Source: Nocardia fluminea
GTDB lineage: Bacteria; Actinomycetota; Actinomycetes; Mycobacteriales; Mycobacteriaceae
NCBI RefSeq assembly: GCF_002846365.1
Contig: NZ_PJMW01000002.1
Span: 434,001 to 498,000 of the forward strand
DNA length: 64,000 bases
Direction of reading: 5' to 3'
Shown here: positions 54,477 to 63,715 of the stretch, piece after piece
Position numbering within the stretch: the stretch's first letter is position 1
Layout: each line of letters starts with the position of its first letter
The notes under the pieces: model-generated
The model's input: the letters and a program-made list of their open reading frames with translations, nothing else
Told to the model about the DNA's origin: nothing
Database searches by the model: none
Made by a program: the position numbers and the translations under genes

Positions 54477-55897
54477 TCTTCTACCTCCAGGCTGAGCAGG
54501 TCCGCCACCGTTTCCCGGCGCAGAATCAGTCGCGCCGCACCGTCACGCACCGCGACCACGGCGGGCCGGGTGAGCAGGTTGTAGCGGCTCGACATCGAGT
54601 AGCAGTACGCACCGGTCGCTGCCACGGCCACCAGGTCACCGGGGGCCGCGTCGGCAGGCATCCAGGTGTCACGAATGACGATATCGCCACTCTCGCAATG
54701 CTTTCCGACCACACGCGCGACGACCGCATGGGCGTCCGAGGAGCGCGAGACCAGACGGCAATCGTAGTCGGCCTGGTACAGCGCGGGGCGGATATTGTCG
54801 CTCATCCCGCCGTCCACGCTGACGTAGCGGCGGCGCGCGCCACCGTCGAGTTCGACATCCTTGATGGTGCCGACCTCGTACAGCGTGACGGTGCCGGGAC
54901 CGGCGATGGCGCGGCCCGGTTCGACGGCGATGGTCGGCTCGGGCAGCCCGGCCCGGGCGGCCTCCGCGGCGACCAGCGCGCGCAGGTTGGTGGCGAACTC
55001 GCCCAGCGGCGGCGGGTTGTCGCTCGGCAGGTACGAAATGCCGAGGCCGCCACCCAGATCCAGGGTCGAGATCTGGGCGGTGCGGTCGATGCCGAACTTG
55101 TCGATGGCCTCGCGCAGCAGGCCGAGCATGCGGCGCGCGGCGATCTCGAAGCCGTCGAGTTCGAAGATCTGCGAGCCGATGTGGCTGTGCAGGCCGACCA
55201 GCCGCAGGTTGTCGGCCTCGAAGACGCGCGCGAGGGCCTCCATCGCGTCGCCACCGGCGATCGAGAAGCCGAACTTCTGGTCCTCGTGCGCGGTGGAGAT
55301 GTACTCGTGGGTGTGCGCCTCGACGCCGACCGTGACCCGGACCAGCACGTCCTGCACCACGCCCGCCGCACCGGCGACGGCTTCGAGCCGCTCGATCTCG
55401 TAGAGCGAGTCGACGACCACGTGCCCGACACCGGCCGTGACGGCCGCTTCGAGCTCGGGCACCGACTTGTTGTTGCCGTGCAGCGCGATGCGCTCGGGCG
55501 GGAACCCGGCGTTCAGCGCGACCGCCAGCTCGCCGCCGGAGCACACGTCGAGGGAAAGGCCCTCGTCGCGGATCCAGCGCGCGATCTCGCCGCACAGGAA
55601 AGCCTTGGACGCGTAGTGCACGCGGGCGTTGCGCCCGAACGCGGCGACCATGTCGCGGCAGCGCGAGCGGAAGTCGTCCTCGTCGATCACGAACAGTGGG
55701 GTGCCGTACTGCTCGGCGAGCTCGGTGACGGGCACGCCTGCCAGCCGGACCACACCGTCGTCACCGCGCGCGGCATTGCGCGGCCAGACGTTCTCGGGGA
55801 GGTCGATCATCTCGCGAGGGTTGGTCGGGCGCTCGGCCAGACTCGGCGCCTGCGGGATCTCTGCGTGCCGGGGACCGGCCGGGTGTGCACCACTCAT
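54473..55897 (-). CDS. lysA: Diaminopimelate decarboxylase LysA
   Basis: 474 residues. Last step of lysine synthesis from meso-DAP, which is also the peptidoglycan cross-linking residue. The PLP lysine is K98 ([10 protein letters not shown]); [33 protein letters not shown] and the [10 protein letters not shown] phosphate loop follow, with the dimer-interface C-x-SGD (KHCESGDI). ATG 55897, 34 nt after argS. The first 30 residues are extra compared with the core family; an inner ATG at residue 30 is possible. Confidence 0.95.
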   Translation of the reverse strand: MSGAHPAGPRHAEIPQAPSLAERPTNPREMIDLPENVWPRNAARGDDGVVRLAGVPVTELAEQYGTPLFVIDEDDFRSRCRDMVAAFGRNARVHYASKAFLCGEIARWIRDEGLSLDVCSGGELAVALNAGFPPERIALHGNNKSVPELEAAVTAGVGHVVVDSLYEIERLEAVAGAAGVVQDVLVRVTVGVEAHTHEYISTAHEDQKFGFSIAGGDAMEALARVFEADNLRLVGLHSHIGSQIFELDGFEIAARRMLGLLREAIDKFGIDRTAQISTLDLGGGLGISYLPSDNPPPLGEFATNLRALVAAEAARAGLPEPTIAVEPGRAIAGPGTVTLYEVGTIKDVELDGGARRRYVSVDGGMSDNIRPALYQADYDCRLVSRSSDAHAVVARVVGKHCESGDIVIRDTWMPADAAPGDLVAVAATGAYCYSMSSRYNLLTRPAVVAVRDGAARLILRRETVADLLSLEVEE

Positions 55898-55931
55898 CGT
55901 TGTGCGTCCTTCCTGAAAAGCTTGCCGGTGT

Positions 55932-57593
55932 TCACATGCGCTCCGGTGCGCTGACGCCGAGCAGGGCGAGGCCGTTGGCCAGCACCTGACGCGTCGCCTT
56001 GACCAGTTCGAGGCGGGCGGCGTTGAGCCCGGTGACGGCGTCGTCGCCCTTGGGCAGCACGCGCATGTCGTCGTCGGACTGGAACGGGTGATAGACGCCG
56101 GCCAGTTCTTCGAGGTAGCGGGCGACGCGATGCGGTTCGCGGGTGTCGGCGGCGGTCGCGACCACGCGCGGGAAGTCGCCGAGGGTGCGGATCAGATCAC
56201 CTTCGCGACCGGAGGTCATGAGCGCGAAATCCGGTTCGACAGAGGCGAATTCGGGGTACTTCGCGGCGTTGCCGATGATGCTGTTGGTCCGCGAGTGCGC
56301 GTACTGGACGTAGTAGACCGGGTTCTCGCTGCTCGCCTTGGTCCACAGGTCCAGGTCGATGTCGATGCTCGAGTTCACCGAGGAACGCACCAGCGAGTAG
56401 CGCGAGGCGTCGACACCGATCTGCTCGACCAGGTCGTTGAGGGTCACCACGGTGCCCGCGCGCTTGCTCATCTTCACGGCCACGCCGTCGCGCACCAGGT
56501 TCACCATCTGGCCGATCAGCACCTCGACGGTGTCGGGGTTGTCGCCGAACGCGGCGGCGGCGGCCTTCAACCGGCCGATGTAGCCGTGGTGGTCGGCACC
56601 GAGCATGTAGATGGCCAGGTCGAAGCCACGGCTGCGCTTGTTCTGGAAGTAGGCGATGTCACCGGCGATGTAGGCGGCGTTGCCGTCGCTCTTGAGGACC
56701 ACGCGGTCCTTGTCGTCACCGTATTCGGTGCTGGCGATCCACCACGCACCGTCCTTCTCGTACAGGTTGCCCGAGTTCTTCAGCTGCTCGACGGCCTGTT
56801 CGACGGCCCCGGAGGCGAACAGCTCGCTCTCGTTGAAGTACACGTCGAAATCGGTGCCGAACTCGTGCAGATCCGCGCGGATCTGGGCGAACATCTGCTG
56901 CACACCCTCGCTGCGGAACACCTCGTGCCGCTCGTCGGCGGGCAGGGTGAGCACGTCGGGATGCGCGGCGACGATGCTCGCGCTGATCTCGGCGATGTAC
57001 TCGCCCGCGTAACCGTCCTCGGGGGTCGGTTCGCCCAGCGCGGAGGCGACCAGCGACTTCGCGAAGCGGTCGATCTGCGCGCCGTGGTCGTTGAAGTAGT
57101 ACTCCCGGGTCACATCGGCGCCCTGAGCGGCCAGGATGCGACCGAGCGCGTCACCGACAGCGGCCCAGCGGGTGCCGCCGAGGTGCACCGGACCGGTCGG
57201 GTTCGCGGAGACGAATTCGAGGTTGATCTTGGTGCCCGCCAGCGCGAATCCGGTGCCGTAGATCTCGCCCGCGGCCAGGATCTGGCTGACGATCACGCCC
57301 TGCGCCGAAGCGGCCAGCCGGATGTTCAGGAAGCCGGGCCCGGCGATCTCGGCCACATCGATGCCCTCGGTGGCCGACAGCGCCTCGGCCAGCCAGCCTG
57401 CCAGCTCGCGCGGGTTGGTTCCGGCCCGCTTGGCCACCTGCATGGCCACATTCGTGGCATAGTCGCCGTGTTCGGGGTTGCGCGGGCGCTCCACTGTGAC
57501 CTGCTCGGGCAGGACCGACGAGTCCAGTCCGCGTTCGACAAGCACCTTCGCCGCGGTGGTACGAAGGAGATCTGCAAGGTCAGCTGGAGTCAC
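55932..57593 (-). CDS. argS: Arginyl-tRNA synthetase
   Basis: 553 residues, class I synthetase. The HIGH-type motif reads [15 protein letters not shown] and the KMSKS-type motif [15 protein letters not shown]. The N-terminal additional domain that reads the tRNA D-loop and the C-terminal DALR anticodon domain ([17 protein letters not shown] to the end) are complete. GTG 57593. A tRNA-Arg gene lies 1.8 kb away on the other strand. The gene heads the lysA-hom-thrC-thrB run. Confidence 0.96.
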   Translation of the reverse strand: MTPADLADLLRTTAAKVLVERGLDSSVLPEQVTVERPRNPEHGDYATNVAMQVAKRAGTNPRELAGWLAEALSATEGIDVAEIAGPGFLNIRLAASAQGVIVSQILAAGEIYGTGFALAGTKINLEFVSANPTGPVHLGGTRWAAVGDALGRILAAQGADVTREYYFNDHGAQIDRFAKSLVASALGEPTPEDGYAGEYIAEISASIVAAHPDVLTLPADERHEVFRSEGVQQMFAQIRADLHEFGTDFDVYFNESELFASGAVEQAVEQLKNSGNLYEKDGAWWIASTEYGDDKDRVVLKSDGNAAYIAGDIAYFQNKRSRGFDLAIYMLGADHHGYIGRLKAAAAAFGDNPDTVEVLIGQMVNLVRDGVAVKMSKRAGTVVTLNDLVEQIGVDASRYSLVRSSVNSSIDIDLDLWTKASSENPVYYVQYAHSRTNSIIGNAAKYPEFASVEPDFALMTSGREGDLIRTLGDFPRVVATAADTREPHRVARYLEELAGVYHPFQSDDDMRVLPKGDDAVTGLNAARLELVKATRQVLANGLALLGVSAPERM

Positions 57594-57601
57594 GAGTCTC
57601 T

Positions 57602-57607
57602 ATCCTA
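57602..57607 (-). promoter_or_regulatory. -10 hexamer TAGGAT before argS
   Basis: TAGGAT ends 8 nt before the GTG at 57593, one or two bases more than the other leaderless sites. It would drive the argS-lysA-hom-thrC-thrB run. Confidence 0.4.
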
Positions 57608-57682
57608 TTGGCTGGGCCCCTTGCAACCACGACCGCCCGCCACGAACCCACCGATCCACACGTCGAAAGAGCACAAGCAGCG

Positions 57683-58570
57683 ATGCCGAGTAGGACCAGC
57701 GCCACATCAGCCAAGGCCGTCAAGGCCGCGGGGAAGTCGTCTCCGTCCCGCAAGACCGGCAAGGGCAACCTTCCTGGTAAGAAGCGCGACGTCCCATGGG
57801 CCTTGCTCGGCGCCGGGGTTGCCATCGTCGCGCTGATCGGCCTGCTCGCCTACAGCCTGGTGCCCAAGTACATGGACCAGGCCGCGATCCGCGAGGCACA
57901 GACCGACCTCAAGGAGTGGATACCCTCCAAGGAGAACCAGGACCCCTCCGCGAAGATCGACGGTGTCGTGAAGGTCGAGTATCCGGCCGGTCTGCACGTC
58001 ACCCCTGATCAGCGCGTGGCCTACGAAAAGACCCCGGCCTTCGGTGGTCCGCACGACGGCGCGTGGGCGAACTGCACGGGCACCGTGTACGCCAAGCCGA
58101 TCCGCACGGAGAATGCGATTCACTCGCTCGAGCACGGCGCGGTATGGGTCGCCTACAACCCCGACAAGGTCGACGCCGCCGGTGTCGAGACGCTGTCGAA
58201 CTTCGTCAAGGGCCGCCAGTACTCGCTGATGTCGCCGTATCCGGGCCTGGACTCAGCCATCTCGCTGCAGTCGTGGGGACATCAGCTCAAGCTCGACAAT
58301 GCCGACGACGCGCGGATCAAGCAGTTCATCTCCGCCTTGCGCGAGAACCCCTACACCTACGCCGAGGTCGGTGCGAGCTGCTCGAACCCGAGCTTCGACG
58401 CGAACAATCCGCCCCCGTTCGACCCTTCGCCATACGGTCCCGACGCGGTCCCGATGGACGGTAAGGGTCTGAGCCAGGACCCGTCCGAGCTCGGCGGCGG
58501 CATCGGCTCGGGCATCCCCGGCCTACCGAGCATCCCGATGCCGGGCGGCATGCCAGGGGGCCAGAATTGA
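57683..58570 (+). CDS. DUF3105 membrane-anchored exported protein
   Basis: 295 residues. A basic N-terminus (AKAVKAAGKSSPSRKTGKGN) precedes one membrane helix (PWALLGAGVAIVALIGLLAYSLVP, about 42-65). The exterior DUF3105 domain has VEYPAGLHVTPDQRVAYEKTPAFGGPHDGAWANCTGTVY, the conserved HSLEHGAVWVAYNP histidine/glutamate motif and two cysteines. A Pro/Gly-rich tail follows. DUF3105 proteins are commonly paired with DUF305 proteins and are suspected to handle metal. ATG 57683 is preferred over the ATG at 57608, which lies in the promoter region shared with argS. Confidence 0.88.
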   Translation: MPSRTSATSAKAVKAAGKSSPSRKTGKGNLPGKKRDVPWALLGAGVAIVALIGLLAYSLVPKYMDQAAIREAQTDLKEWIPSKENQDPSAKIDGVVKVEYPAGLHVTPDQRVAYEKTPAFGGPHDGAWANCTGTVYAKPIRTENAIHSLEHGAVWVAYNPDKVDAAGVETLSNFVKGRQYSLMSPYPGLDSAISLQSWGHQLKLDNADDARIKQFISALRENPYTYAEVGASCSNPSFDANNPPPFDPSPYGPDAVPMDGKGLSQDPSELGGGIGSGIPGLPSIPMPGGMPGGQN

Positions 58571-59274
58571 GCACCATCGAACTCGACACTGAAACCGCGA
58601 CCAGCACACGCCGCCCGTCCGCCGCGCTGCTGGTCCTAGCGGCTGTCGGACTTCTGCTGCTGGGGGCGGTGGCGGGCGTACTTCTGAGGATGCCGCTGGA
58701 GAACAAGCCCGACGATGCCGAACCGAGCGCGGTCGACATCGGTTTCAGCCAGGACATGGCGGCACATCATGCCCAGGCTGTCGACATGGCCGGCATCGCG
58801 CTGATCGCCTCGACCGACAATGAGGTGCGGCGGCTCGCCTACGACATCCTGACCACGCAGCAGAACCAGATCGGGCGCATGCAGGCCTGGTTGCAACTGT
58901 GGGGTGAGTCCAACCAGAACGTCGACGGCTACATGAGCTGGATGACCGATGGTAGTAGTGGCGGCCACCACGGCGGCGCCACGGCAGGACCGGCGATGAC
59001 GGGCCCGATGCAGTCGATGCCGGGCATGGCTAGCCAGGAGGAAATGACCGCGCTACGCCAGTCCACCGGCCCCACGTTGGACACGATGTTTTTGCAACTG
59101 ATGTTGCGTCACCACCAGGGCGGCGTCCCGATGCTCGACTACGCCGCCGGGAAGGCAACCACCACAGCGGTCCGCACCTTGGCGGACACCATGTCCAAAA
59201 CCCAAGCGCGCGAGTCCCAGCTGATGACCACCATGCTCGCCGCGCGCGGCGCCAACCCCCTCGCGATGAACTGA
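58567..59274 (+). CDS. DUF305 His/Met-rich exported protein
   Basis: 235 residues. One N-terminal membrane helix (AALLVLAAVGLLLLGAVAGVLL, about 19-40) precedes a ferritin-like four-helix domain with FSQDMAAHHAQAVDMA and LMLRHHQGGVPMLDYA, the two HH motifs of DUF305. A Gly/His/Met-rich linker (SSGGHHGGATAGPAMTGPMQ) lies between them. The His/Met content suggests copper or another soft metal; CopM-type DUF305 proteins bind copper. Start TTG 58567 overlaps the DUF3105 stop by 4 nt (TTGA), so translation is coupled. Confidence 0.88.
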   Translation: MSTIELDTETATSTRRPSAALLVLAAVGLLLLGAVAGVLLRMPLENKPDDAEPSAVDIGFSQDMAAHHAQAVDMAGIALIASTDNEVRRLAYDILTTQQNQIGRMQAWLQLWGESNQNVDGYMSWMTDGSSGGHHGGATAGPAMTGPMQSMPGMASQEEMTALRQSTGPTLDTMFLQLMLRHHQGGVPMLDYAAGKATTTAVRTLADTMSKTQARESQLMTTMLAARGANPLAMN

Positions 59275-59278
59275 CCAG

Positions 59279-59318
59279 TCCCGGACCGGCCCCACCCGCC
59301 GGTCCGGGACGGCTTTTT
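59279..59318 (+). terminator. Terminator after the DUF3105-DUF305 pair
   Basis: Perfect 12-bp stem (59279-59290 with 59298-59309), 7-nt loop, then CGGCTTTTT. Confidence 0.85.
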
Positions 59319-59385
59319 GGCGCACCGCACTCCATGCGATACGCTGTCGCTGCCCGATCGCCTCACCGCGACCGGCATCTATCCC

Positions 59386-59458
59386 GCCCTCGTAGCTCAG
59401 GGGATAGAGCGTCTGCCTCCGGAGCAGAAGGCCGCAGGTTCGATTCCTGCCGAGGGCA
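59386..59458 (+). tRNA. tRNA-Arg(CCG)
   Basis: 73 nt. Acceptor GCCCTCG pairs with CGAGGGC, discriminator A. Anticodon loop CTCCGGA gives CCG, reading CGG. T arm GCAGG-TTCGATT-CCTGC. CCA is not encoded. Confidence 0.95.
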
Positions 59459-59467
59459 CACACAAAG

Positions 59468-59504
59468 AAGGCCCCCGACCAGCGATTCAGCGGTCGGGGG
59501 CCTT
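59468..59504 (+). terminator. Terminator after tRNA-Arg
   Basis: Perfect 13-bp stem (59468-59480 with 59492-59504), 11-nt loop, followed by TCTTGTT. It starts 9 nt after the tRNA. Confidence 0.85.
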
Positions 59505-59666
59505 TCTTGTTCGCTCGAGCGCTGGTCGGGGGCGGCCAACCCCCGGATGCGGTCGGGCCGGACCAGGCGGTTAAGGTTCGCCTCGTTTGCTCGAATTTCA
59601 GGTTTGATCTCGCACGGTTCCATACGTTTGGGGGTCGACGCCCCCGATGACATCAGGAGCGTTGCC

Positions 59667-60290
59667 ATGACGAATCCGCCCGAGGGACAGCCTCCCTACG
59701 GTCAGCAGCCGCCCGTCGATCCCGGGATGCCGTCCGGGCCGCCGGGGTATCCGCACGCGGGGATCGGGGGCGGCGGGCCGGCGGGGCCCGAGTATCCGGG
59801 CGGGCCGGATGTGTTCGTGCCGCCGCCCGCGCCGAAGAAGAAGCGGACGGGGTTGTTCGTCGCGCTGGGGATCGTCGCGCTGGTGGTCATCGGGGTACTG
59901 GTGACAGGCGTGGTGCTCACGCTGCAGGGACGTACGCCGTTGTCGTCGGACGAGAAGCAGATCGATGTGGCGGTGCGCGACTTCTACGACACCCTCGACT
60001 CCGACGGTTTCGTCGCAGCCGCGCAGCTGGCCTGCCAGGCGGATCGCACGGAGATCGACAACCTCACCCCCGAGCAGCGGGCACAGTTCGAGAAGGCGAC
60101 GGTGCAGGTGACGATCGACGACGTCAAGGACATCGTCATCACCGGCGACAACGCCAAGGCGACGGTCACCGGCCAGCTGACGCTGTCGGTGGAGGGCGAG
60201 GAACCCGATACCGAGTCCAGCACCGAGGAGAACCTCACCAAGGAAGACGGCACCTGGAAGATCTGCTCGGCGCCGGCCAACAAACACTGA
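59667..60290 (+). CDS. Membrane-anchored DUF4878-like exported protein
   Basis: 207 residues. A Pro/Gly-rich cytoplasmic head (1-60), one membrane helix (TGLFVALGIVALVVIGVLVTGVVLTL, about 61-86), and a small outer domain of about 115 residues. That domain (KQIDVAVRDFYDTLDSDGFVAAAQLACQAD ... KATVTGQLTLSVEGEE ... DGTWKICSA) has an NTF2-like DUF4878 pattern with two cysteines. Common in mycobacteria and nocardiae; function unknown. ATG 59667 has CAGGAG 6 nt upstream. Confidence 0.82.
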   Translation: MTNPPEGQPPYGQQPPVDPGMPSGPPGYPHAGIGGGGPAGPEYPGGPDVFVPPPAPKKKRTGLFVALGIVALVVIGVLVTGVVLTLQGRTPLSSDEKQIDVAVRDFYDTLDSDGFVAAAQLACQADRTEIDNLTPEQRAQFEKATVQVTIDDVKDIVITGDNAKATVTGQLTLSVEGEEPDTESSTEENLTKEDGTWKICSAPANKH

Positions 60291-60422
60291 TCGAAGGTGC
60301 CGGACCAGTACCGTCCGTCCACCGGCGAGTAGAGGAGTCACCGCCGTCGCCTTCCGGCATTGTGATCACGCTGATCTCAACCCTCGCCGCGAGTGTCCGC
60401 GCACGGCACTATCAATGGCGAG

Positions 60423-60494
60423 GCGGGCGTGGCTGAGTGGTTGAGGCAACGGTCTGCAAAGCCGTTTACGCGGGTTCAATTCCCGCCGCTCGCT
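60423..60494 (+). tRNA. tRNA-Cys(GCA)
   Basis: 72 nt. Acceptor GCGGGCG pairs with CGCTCGC (one G-U), discriminator U as required by CysRS. Anticodon loop CTGCAAA gives GCA. T arm GCGGG-TTCAATT-CCCGC. CCA is not encoded. Confidence 0.93.
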
Positions 60495-60532
60495 CTGGGG
60501 GAAAGTGGCTGGGTCGTGGAATGATCGTTTTC

Positions 60533-61117
60533 ATGTCACGGCCCAGACCGCTTTCCCATGATCCGATCGCCGAGGCTTACCGGCAGTGGGTCGCCCACGG
60601 CTGGGAGTCGGTCGCCGACGGTATGGCTCTGGTGACCTCGCTGGTCCGGGCACAGCAGATCGTGATGGCGCGCGTCGACGAGGCGCTCAAACCGTCCGGG
60701 CTGACGTTCTCCCGCTACGAACTGCTGCAATTGCTCAGTTTCAGCCGCACCGGCGCGCTGCCGATGGCCAAGGCGAGTGCGCGTCTGCAGGTGCACCCGA
60801 CGAGCGTGACCAATACCGTCGATCGGCTCGAAGCCGCCGGGCTGGTTGTCCGTGTCCCGCACCCCAGCGACCGCCGGGCAACGCTGATCGAAATCACCGA
60901 CGCGGGAAGGGAATCCGTGGCCGAAGCCACGGCGGCGCTGAACGCCGAGGTGTTCGCCGAACCCGGCCTGCCCGCCGAACAGGGCCGCGACCTGTTACGA
61001 CTGCTGGCACAATTCCGGCACGACGCGGGCGATTTCGAGGTCGATCCGGAAAACCTCGCATTCCACGCGACCTGGCAATCGTCCGGAGAATCTTCGGCCG
61101 ATTCCCTTGGCAGCTAG
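60533..61117 (+). CDS. MarR family transcriptional regulator
   Basis: 194 residues. Winged helix-turn-helix of the MarR type: LQVHPTSVTNTVDRLEAAGLVVRVPHPSDRRATLIEITDAG (about 85-130), with dimer helices at both ends (AEAYRQWVAHGWESVADGMAL at the start). MarR proteins usually repress neighbouring genes and release DNA on ligand binding. The ATG at 60533 (MSRPRPLSHDPIAEA) is preferred; the ATG at 60521 (MIVFMSRP) is possible. It lies 25 nt before an Hsp70-like gene on the same strand. Confidence 0.88.
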   Translation: MSRPRPLSHDPIAEAYRQWVAHGWESVADGMALVTSLVRAQQIVMARVDEALKPSGLTFSRYELLQLLSFSRTGALPMAKASARLQVHPTSVTNTVDRLEAAGLVVRVPHPSDRRATLIEITDAGRESVAEATAALNAEVFAEPGLPAEQGRDLLRLLAQFRHDAGDFEVDPENLAFHATWQSSGESSADSLGS

Positions 61118-61142
61118 CCCGAAAAGGTCCACGATGTAGCGC

Positions 61143-62195
61143 ATGGTGCTGATCCTCGGGGTGTCGGCGGGCGCGGGTGGAGCCCGTGCGCTGCTGACCC
61201 ATTCCGACCAGCCCCACATGCCGCCCGTCGACCGGATCCGGGTACCGCGCCGGGCGGGCGGGTCGGTGGAGGAATCGGTACTCACCGCGATCCATCGCAT
61301 GCGCGCTGCGGCCGCCGAACGCGACGAGTACATTTCCGGCACCGCGGTCACCTGCCGCAGCGAGTTGCAGGCCGACGCGATCAGAGCGGCGGCGGGCCAG
61401 GCCGACTTCGCGATCGTCGACGAACCACTGGCCCAGTTGCGCTATCTGCGTTTCAGCGGCCTGCTGCCCGCCACCGACTCGGTGATGCTCTACGACCTCG
61501 GCAGTTCCGGGTTGACCATCACCCACGCCGATTGCCGCACCGAGACCATCCTCGCGAGTAAACGCAGCACCGCCCTCAGCGGCAACGGCTACGACGCGCT
61601 CCTGCGCTGGCAACTCGCGCGCAGCGGCGTCTCGGCCGACGCGCACGCCACCCGCGAACACCGAGAGTCGTTGAGCCGCACCAGAGTTGTCACCGCCGCC
61701 GACGCCGACACCGGCGGCCGTGCGGTACTCACCCGCAGCGATCTGGCCGCGCTCTGCGAAGCGGGACTGCATCATTCGGCGTCGTTCGTGCGCCTGCTGA
61801 TCGAGGAGACAGGGGTGCAGCCGGGAGCACTGGCGCTGCTGGGCGGCTGCACCCGCAACCCGAGTCTGCGGGCGGATCTGGCCCAGCTGATCGGCCTGCC
61901 GATCGTGTACGACCCGGAGCCGGAATATGTTTCGGCGCGCGGCGCGGTGCTGCTGTGCGCCCGCAGGCCCTCGGCGCGATTACGGATGCCGCGACGAGGG
62001 GCCGCCGTGATCGGTGTGGCGCCGCGCCAGGGCCGCCGAAAACTTCTCGCCGCGGTCGCGGTGACGGCCACCCTCGGTGGCACGGTCGCGGGCTTGCTCA
62101 GTAATGAGAACACCTCGGCGCGGTCCCCTGAACAGGGCACCGCGCCGACTACCGCGCACTTCATCGACGGTGCGCCGCACTGGAAACCGAATTAG
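61143..62195 (+). CDS. Hsp70/actin-like ATPase-fold membrane protein
   Basis: 350 residues. The actin/Hsp70 fold is suggested by the middle motif [17 protein letters not shown] (phosphate 2) and the adenosine motif [22 protein letters not shown] (GG-x-x-R-x-P). The usual first phosphate loop (DxGTT) is not recognised at the N-terminus ([17 protein letters not shown]), so ATPase activity is in doubt. A membrane helix near the C-terminus ([21 protein letters not shown], about 302-322) precedes a 28-residue outer tail. Related proteins of actinobacteria have no assigned role. Follows marR after 25 nt; its stop overlaps the convergent echA stop. Confidence 0.78.
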   Translation: MVLILGVSAGAGGARALLTHSDQPHMPPVDRIRVPRRAGGSVEESVLTAIHRMRAAAAERDEYISGTAVTCRSELQADAIRAAAGQADFAIVDEPLAQLRYLRFSGLLPATDSVMLYDLGSSGLTITHADCRTETILASKRSTALSGNGYDALLRWQLARSGVSADAHATREHRESLSRTRVVTAADADTGGRAVLTRSDLAALCEAGLHHSASFVRLLIEETGVQPGALALLGGCTRNPSLRADLAQLIGLPIVYDPEPEYVSARGAVLLCARRPSARLRMPRRGAAVIGVAPRQGRRKLLAAVAVTATLGGTVAGLLSNENTSARSPEQGTAPTTAHFIDGAPHWKPN

Positions 62196-62986
62196 CGGTT
62201 GCTGAAGTTCGGCGGGCGCTTCTCGACGAAGGCGGCCATGCCTTCCTTCTGGTCCTCGGTCGCGAACAGCGAATGGAACACGCGGCGTTCGAACAGCAGC
62301 CCCTCGGCGAGCGTGCTCTCGAACGAGCGGTTCACCGCCTCCTTGGCGATCATCGCGACCGGCAGCGACATCGACGCGATGGTCTGCGCCGCCTCCAGCG
62401 CGGTGTCGAGCAGTTCGTCGGCGGGCACGACCCGCGAGACGAGCCCGGAGCGCTCGGCTTCCTCGGCACCGATCATCCGCCCGGTCAGGATCAGATCCAT
62501 CGCCTTGGCCTTGCCGATCGCGCGGGTGAGGCGCTGCGAGCCGCCGATGCCGGGGATGACGCCGAGCGTGATCTCGGGCTGACCGAACTTGGCGCTGTCG
62601 GCGGCGATCAGGATGTCGCACAGCATCGCCAGCTCACAGCCGCCACCGAGCGCGTACCCGGAGACCGCGGCGATGGTGGGCTTGCGGAAATTGGCCAGGC
62701 GGTCCCAGCGTGCGAAGTAGTCGGCCAGGAACATGTCCATGTACGACTTGGGCGCCATCTCCTTGATGTCGGCGCCCGCCGCGAAGGCCTTCGCCGACCC
62801 GGTGATCACGACGGCGCCGATGGAATCGTCGCGGTCGAGCTCGTCGAGCGCGGCGATGACGTCGTCGAGGACCTGGGCGTTGAGGGCATTGAGTGCCTTG
62901 GGCCGGTTGAGGGTGATCCAGCCGACCCCGCCCTTCCCGTCGGTGCCGCCCTTGCGCTCCAGCAGAATCGTCTCGAATTCGGTCAC
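62192..62986 (-). CDS. echA8: Enoyl-CoA hydratase, EchA8-like
   Basis: 264 residues of the crotonase family, close to M. tuberculosis EchA8 in motifs. It hydrates trans-2-enoyl-CoA in beta-oxidation. Oxyanion hole [15 protein letters not shown], catalytic glutamates in [13 protein letters not shown] and [20 protein letters not shown], and the late [21 protein letters not shown]. The GTG at 62986 has GAGGG 8 nt upstream and gives the family start ([12 protein letters not shown]); a TTG at 63004 is an alternative. Confidence 0.93.
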   Translation of the reverse strand: MTEFETILLERKGGTDGKGGVGWITLNRPKALNALNAQVLDDVIAALDELDRDDSIGAVVITGSAKAFAAGADIKEMAPKSYMDMFLADYFARWDRLANFRKPTIAAVSGYALGGGCELAMLCDILIAADSAKFGQPEITLGVIPGIGGSQRLTRAIGKAKAMDLILTGRMIGAEEAERSGLVSRVVPADELLDTALEAAQTIASMSLPVAMIAKEAVNRSFESTLAEGLLFERRVFHSLFATEDQKEGMAAFVEKRPPNFSNR

Positions 62987-63127
62987 AGCCACCCTCTTCG
63001 TCAATCAACGGTCACGGATGGTGCAGACCATACCGAGCCGCGCCGCCCCGCGGTGACGTGGATCTGAACTGTGGCACGCCGTCTGTGACGCATTCCACCG
63101 CGCCCGATTTGCGGCACAATCACCGAC

Positions 63128-63679
63128 ATGGGCAGCGACCACTTCGTGCGGATCACCCGCCTGCGCGCACTGATCGACCACGAGAACACCGGCGCGGGCG
63201 AGCGCGCCACCGCGGAACGCATGCTCGACCGATTGCTCCGAAAATCCGTGGGCCACCCCGCTCCCCACGCCGCGCCGGACCGCGTCTACGGTTCGCGCCA
63301 CCACCGGGCGGGCAGACACGCGAGTACCGCGTCGATCGTCGAATTCGTCCGCGAGGACATCGCCTTCGCCCGCTCGTTCGCCCCCGCGGGTGCTCCCGGC
63401 GAGGTCACCGTCCACAGCCCGCTCGCCGCGGCCCCCGCCGAGCTCACCGTGGCCGTGACGACGCCGTTCGCCGACCAGATCGTCGTCACCATCACCGACA
63501 TCCCGCCGGCGTGGGGCTGGGAACCCGACGAGTTCGACCGCATCATCGCCACCGCGGACCTCCGCAGGCTCGCCGGCGAGCTCGCCGAGATCATCGACAG
63601 CTACAACCACGACGGCGCCGATGTGGGCCCGCGCTTCTTCCGGACGATCCGTGCCCAGGAAACCACCCTGATCCGCTGA
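63128..63679 (+). CDS. Hypothetical protein
   Basis: 183 residues, not recognised. Soluble, no signal peptide. The N-terminal region (RITRLRALIDHENTGAGERATAERMLDRLLRKS) looks like the helical heads of several uncharacterised actinobacterial proteins. The C-terminal half mixes strands and helices (ELTVAVTTPFADQIVVTITD and LRRLAGELAEIIDSYN). ATG 63128, with a CACAAT hexamer 7 nt upstream that could be a leaderless -10. Codon use matches the neighbours. Confidence 0.7.
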   Translation: MGSDHFVRITRLRALIDHENTGAGERATAERMLDRLLRKSVGHPAPHAAPDRVYGSRHHRAGRHASTASIVEFVREDIAFARSFAPAGAPGEVTVHSPLAAAPAELTVAVTTPFADQIVVTITDIPPAWGWEPDEFDRIIATADLRRLAGELAEIIDSYNHDGADVGPRFFRTIRAQETTLIR

Positions 63680-63715
63680 TCCAGGCCGGTCCGAAGCCCA
63701 CCGCCCATCACCGGG

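Noticed and set aside
59334..59666. Upstream extension of the DUF4878-like gene to an ATG at 59334
   Set aside because: The extension would run through tRNA-Arg and its terminator; the ATG at 59667 has a good Shine-Dalgarno.
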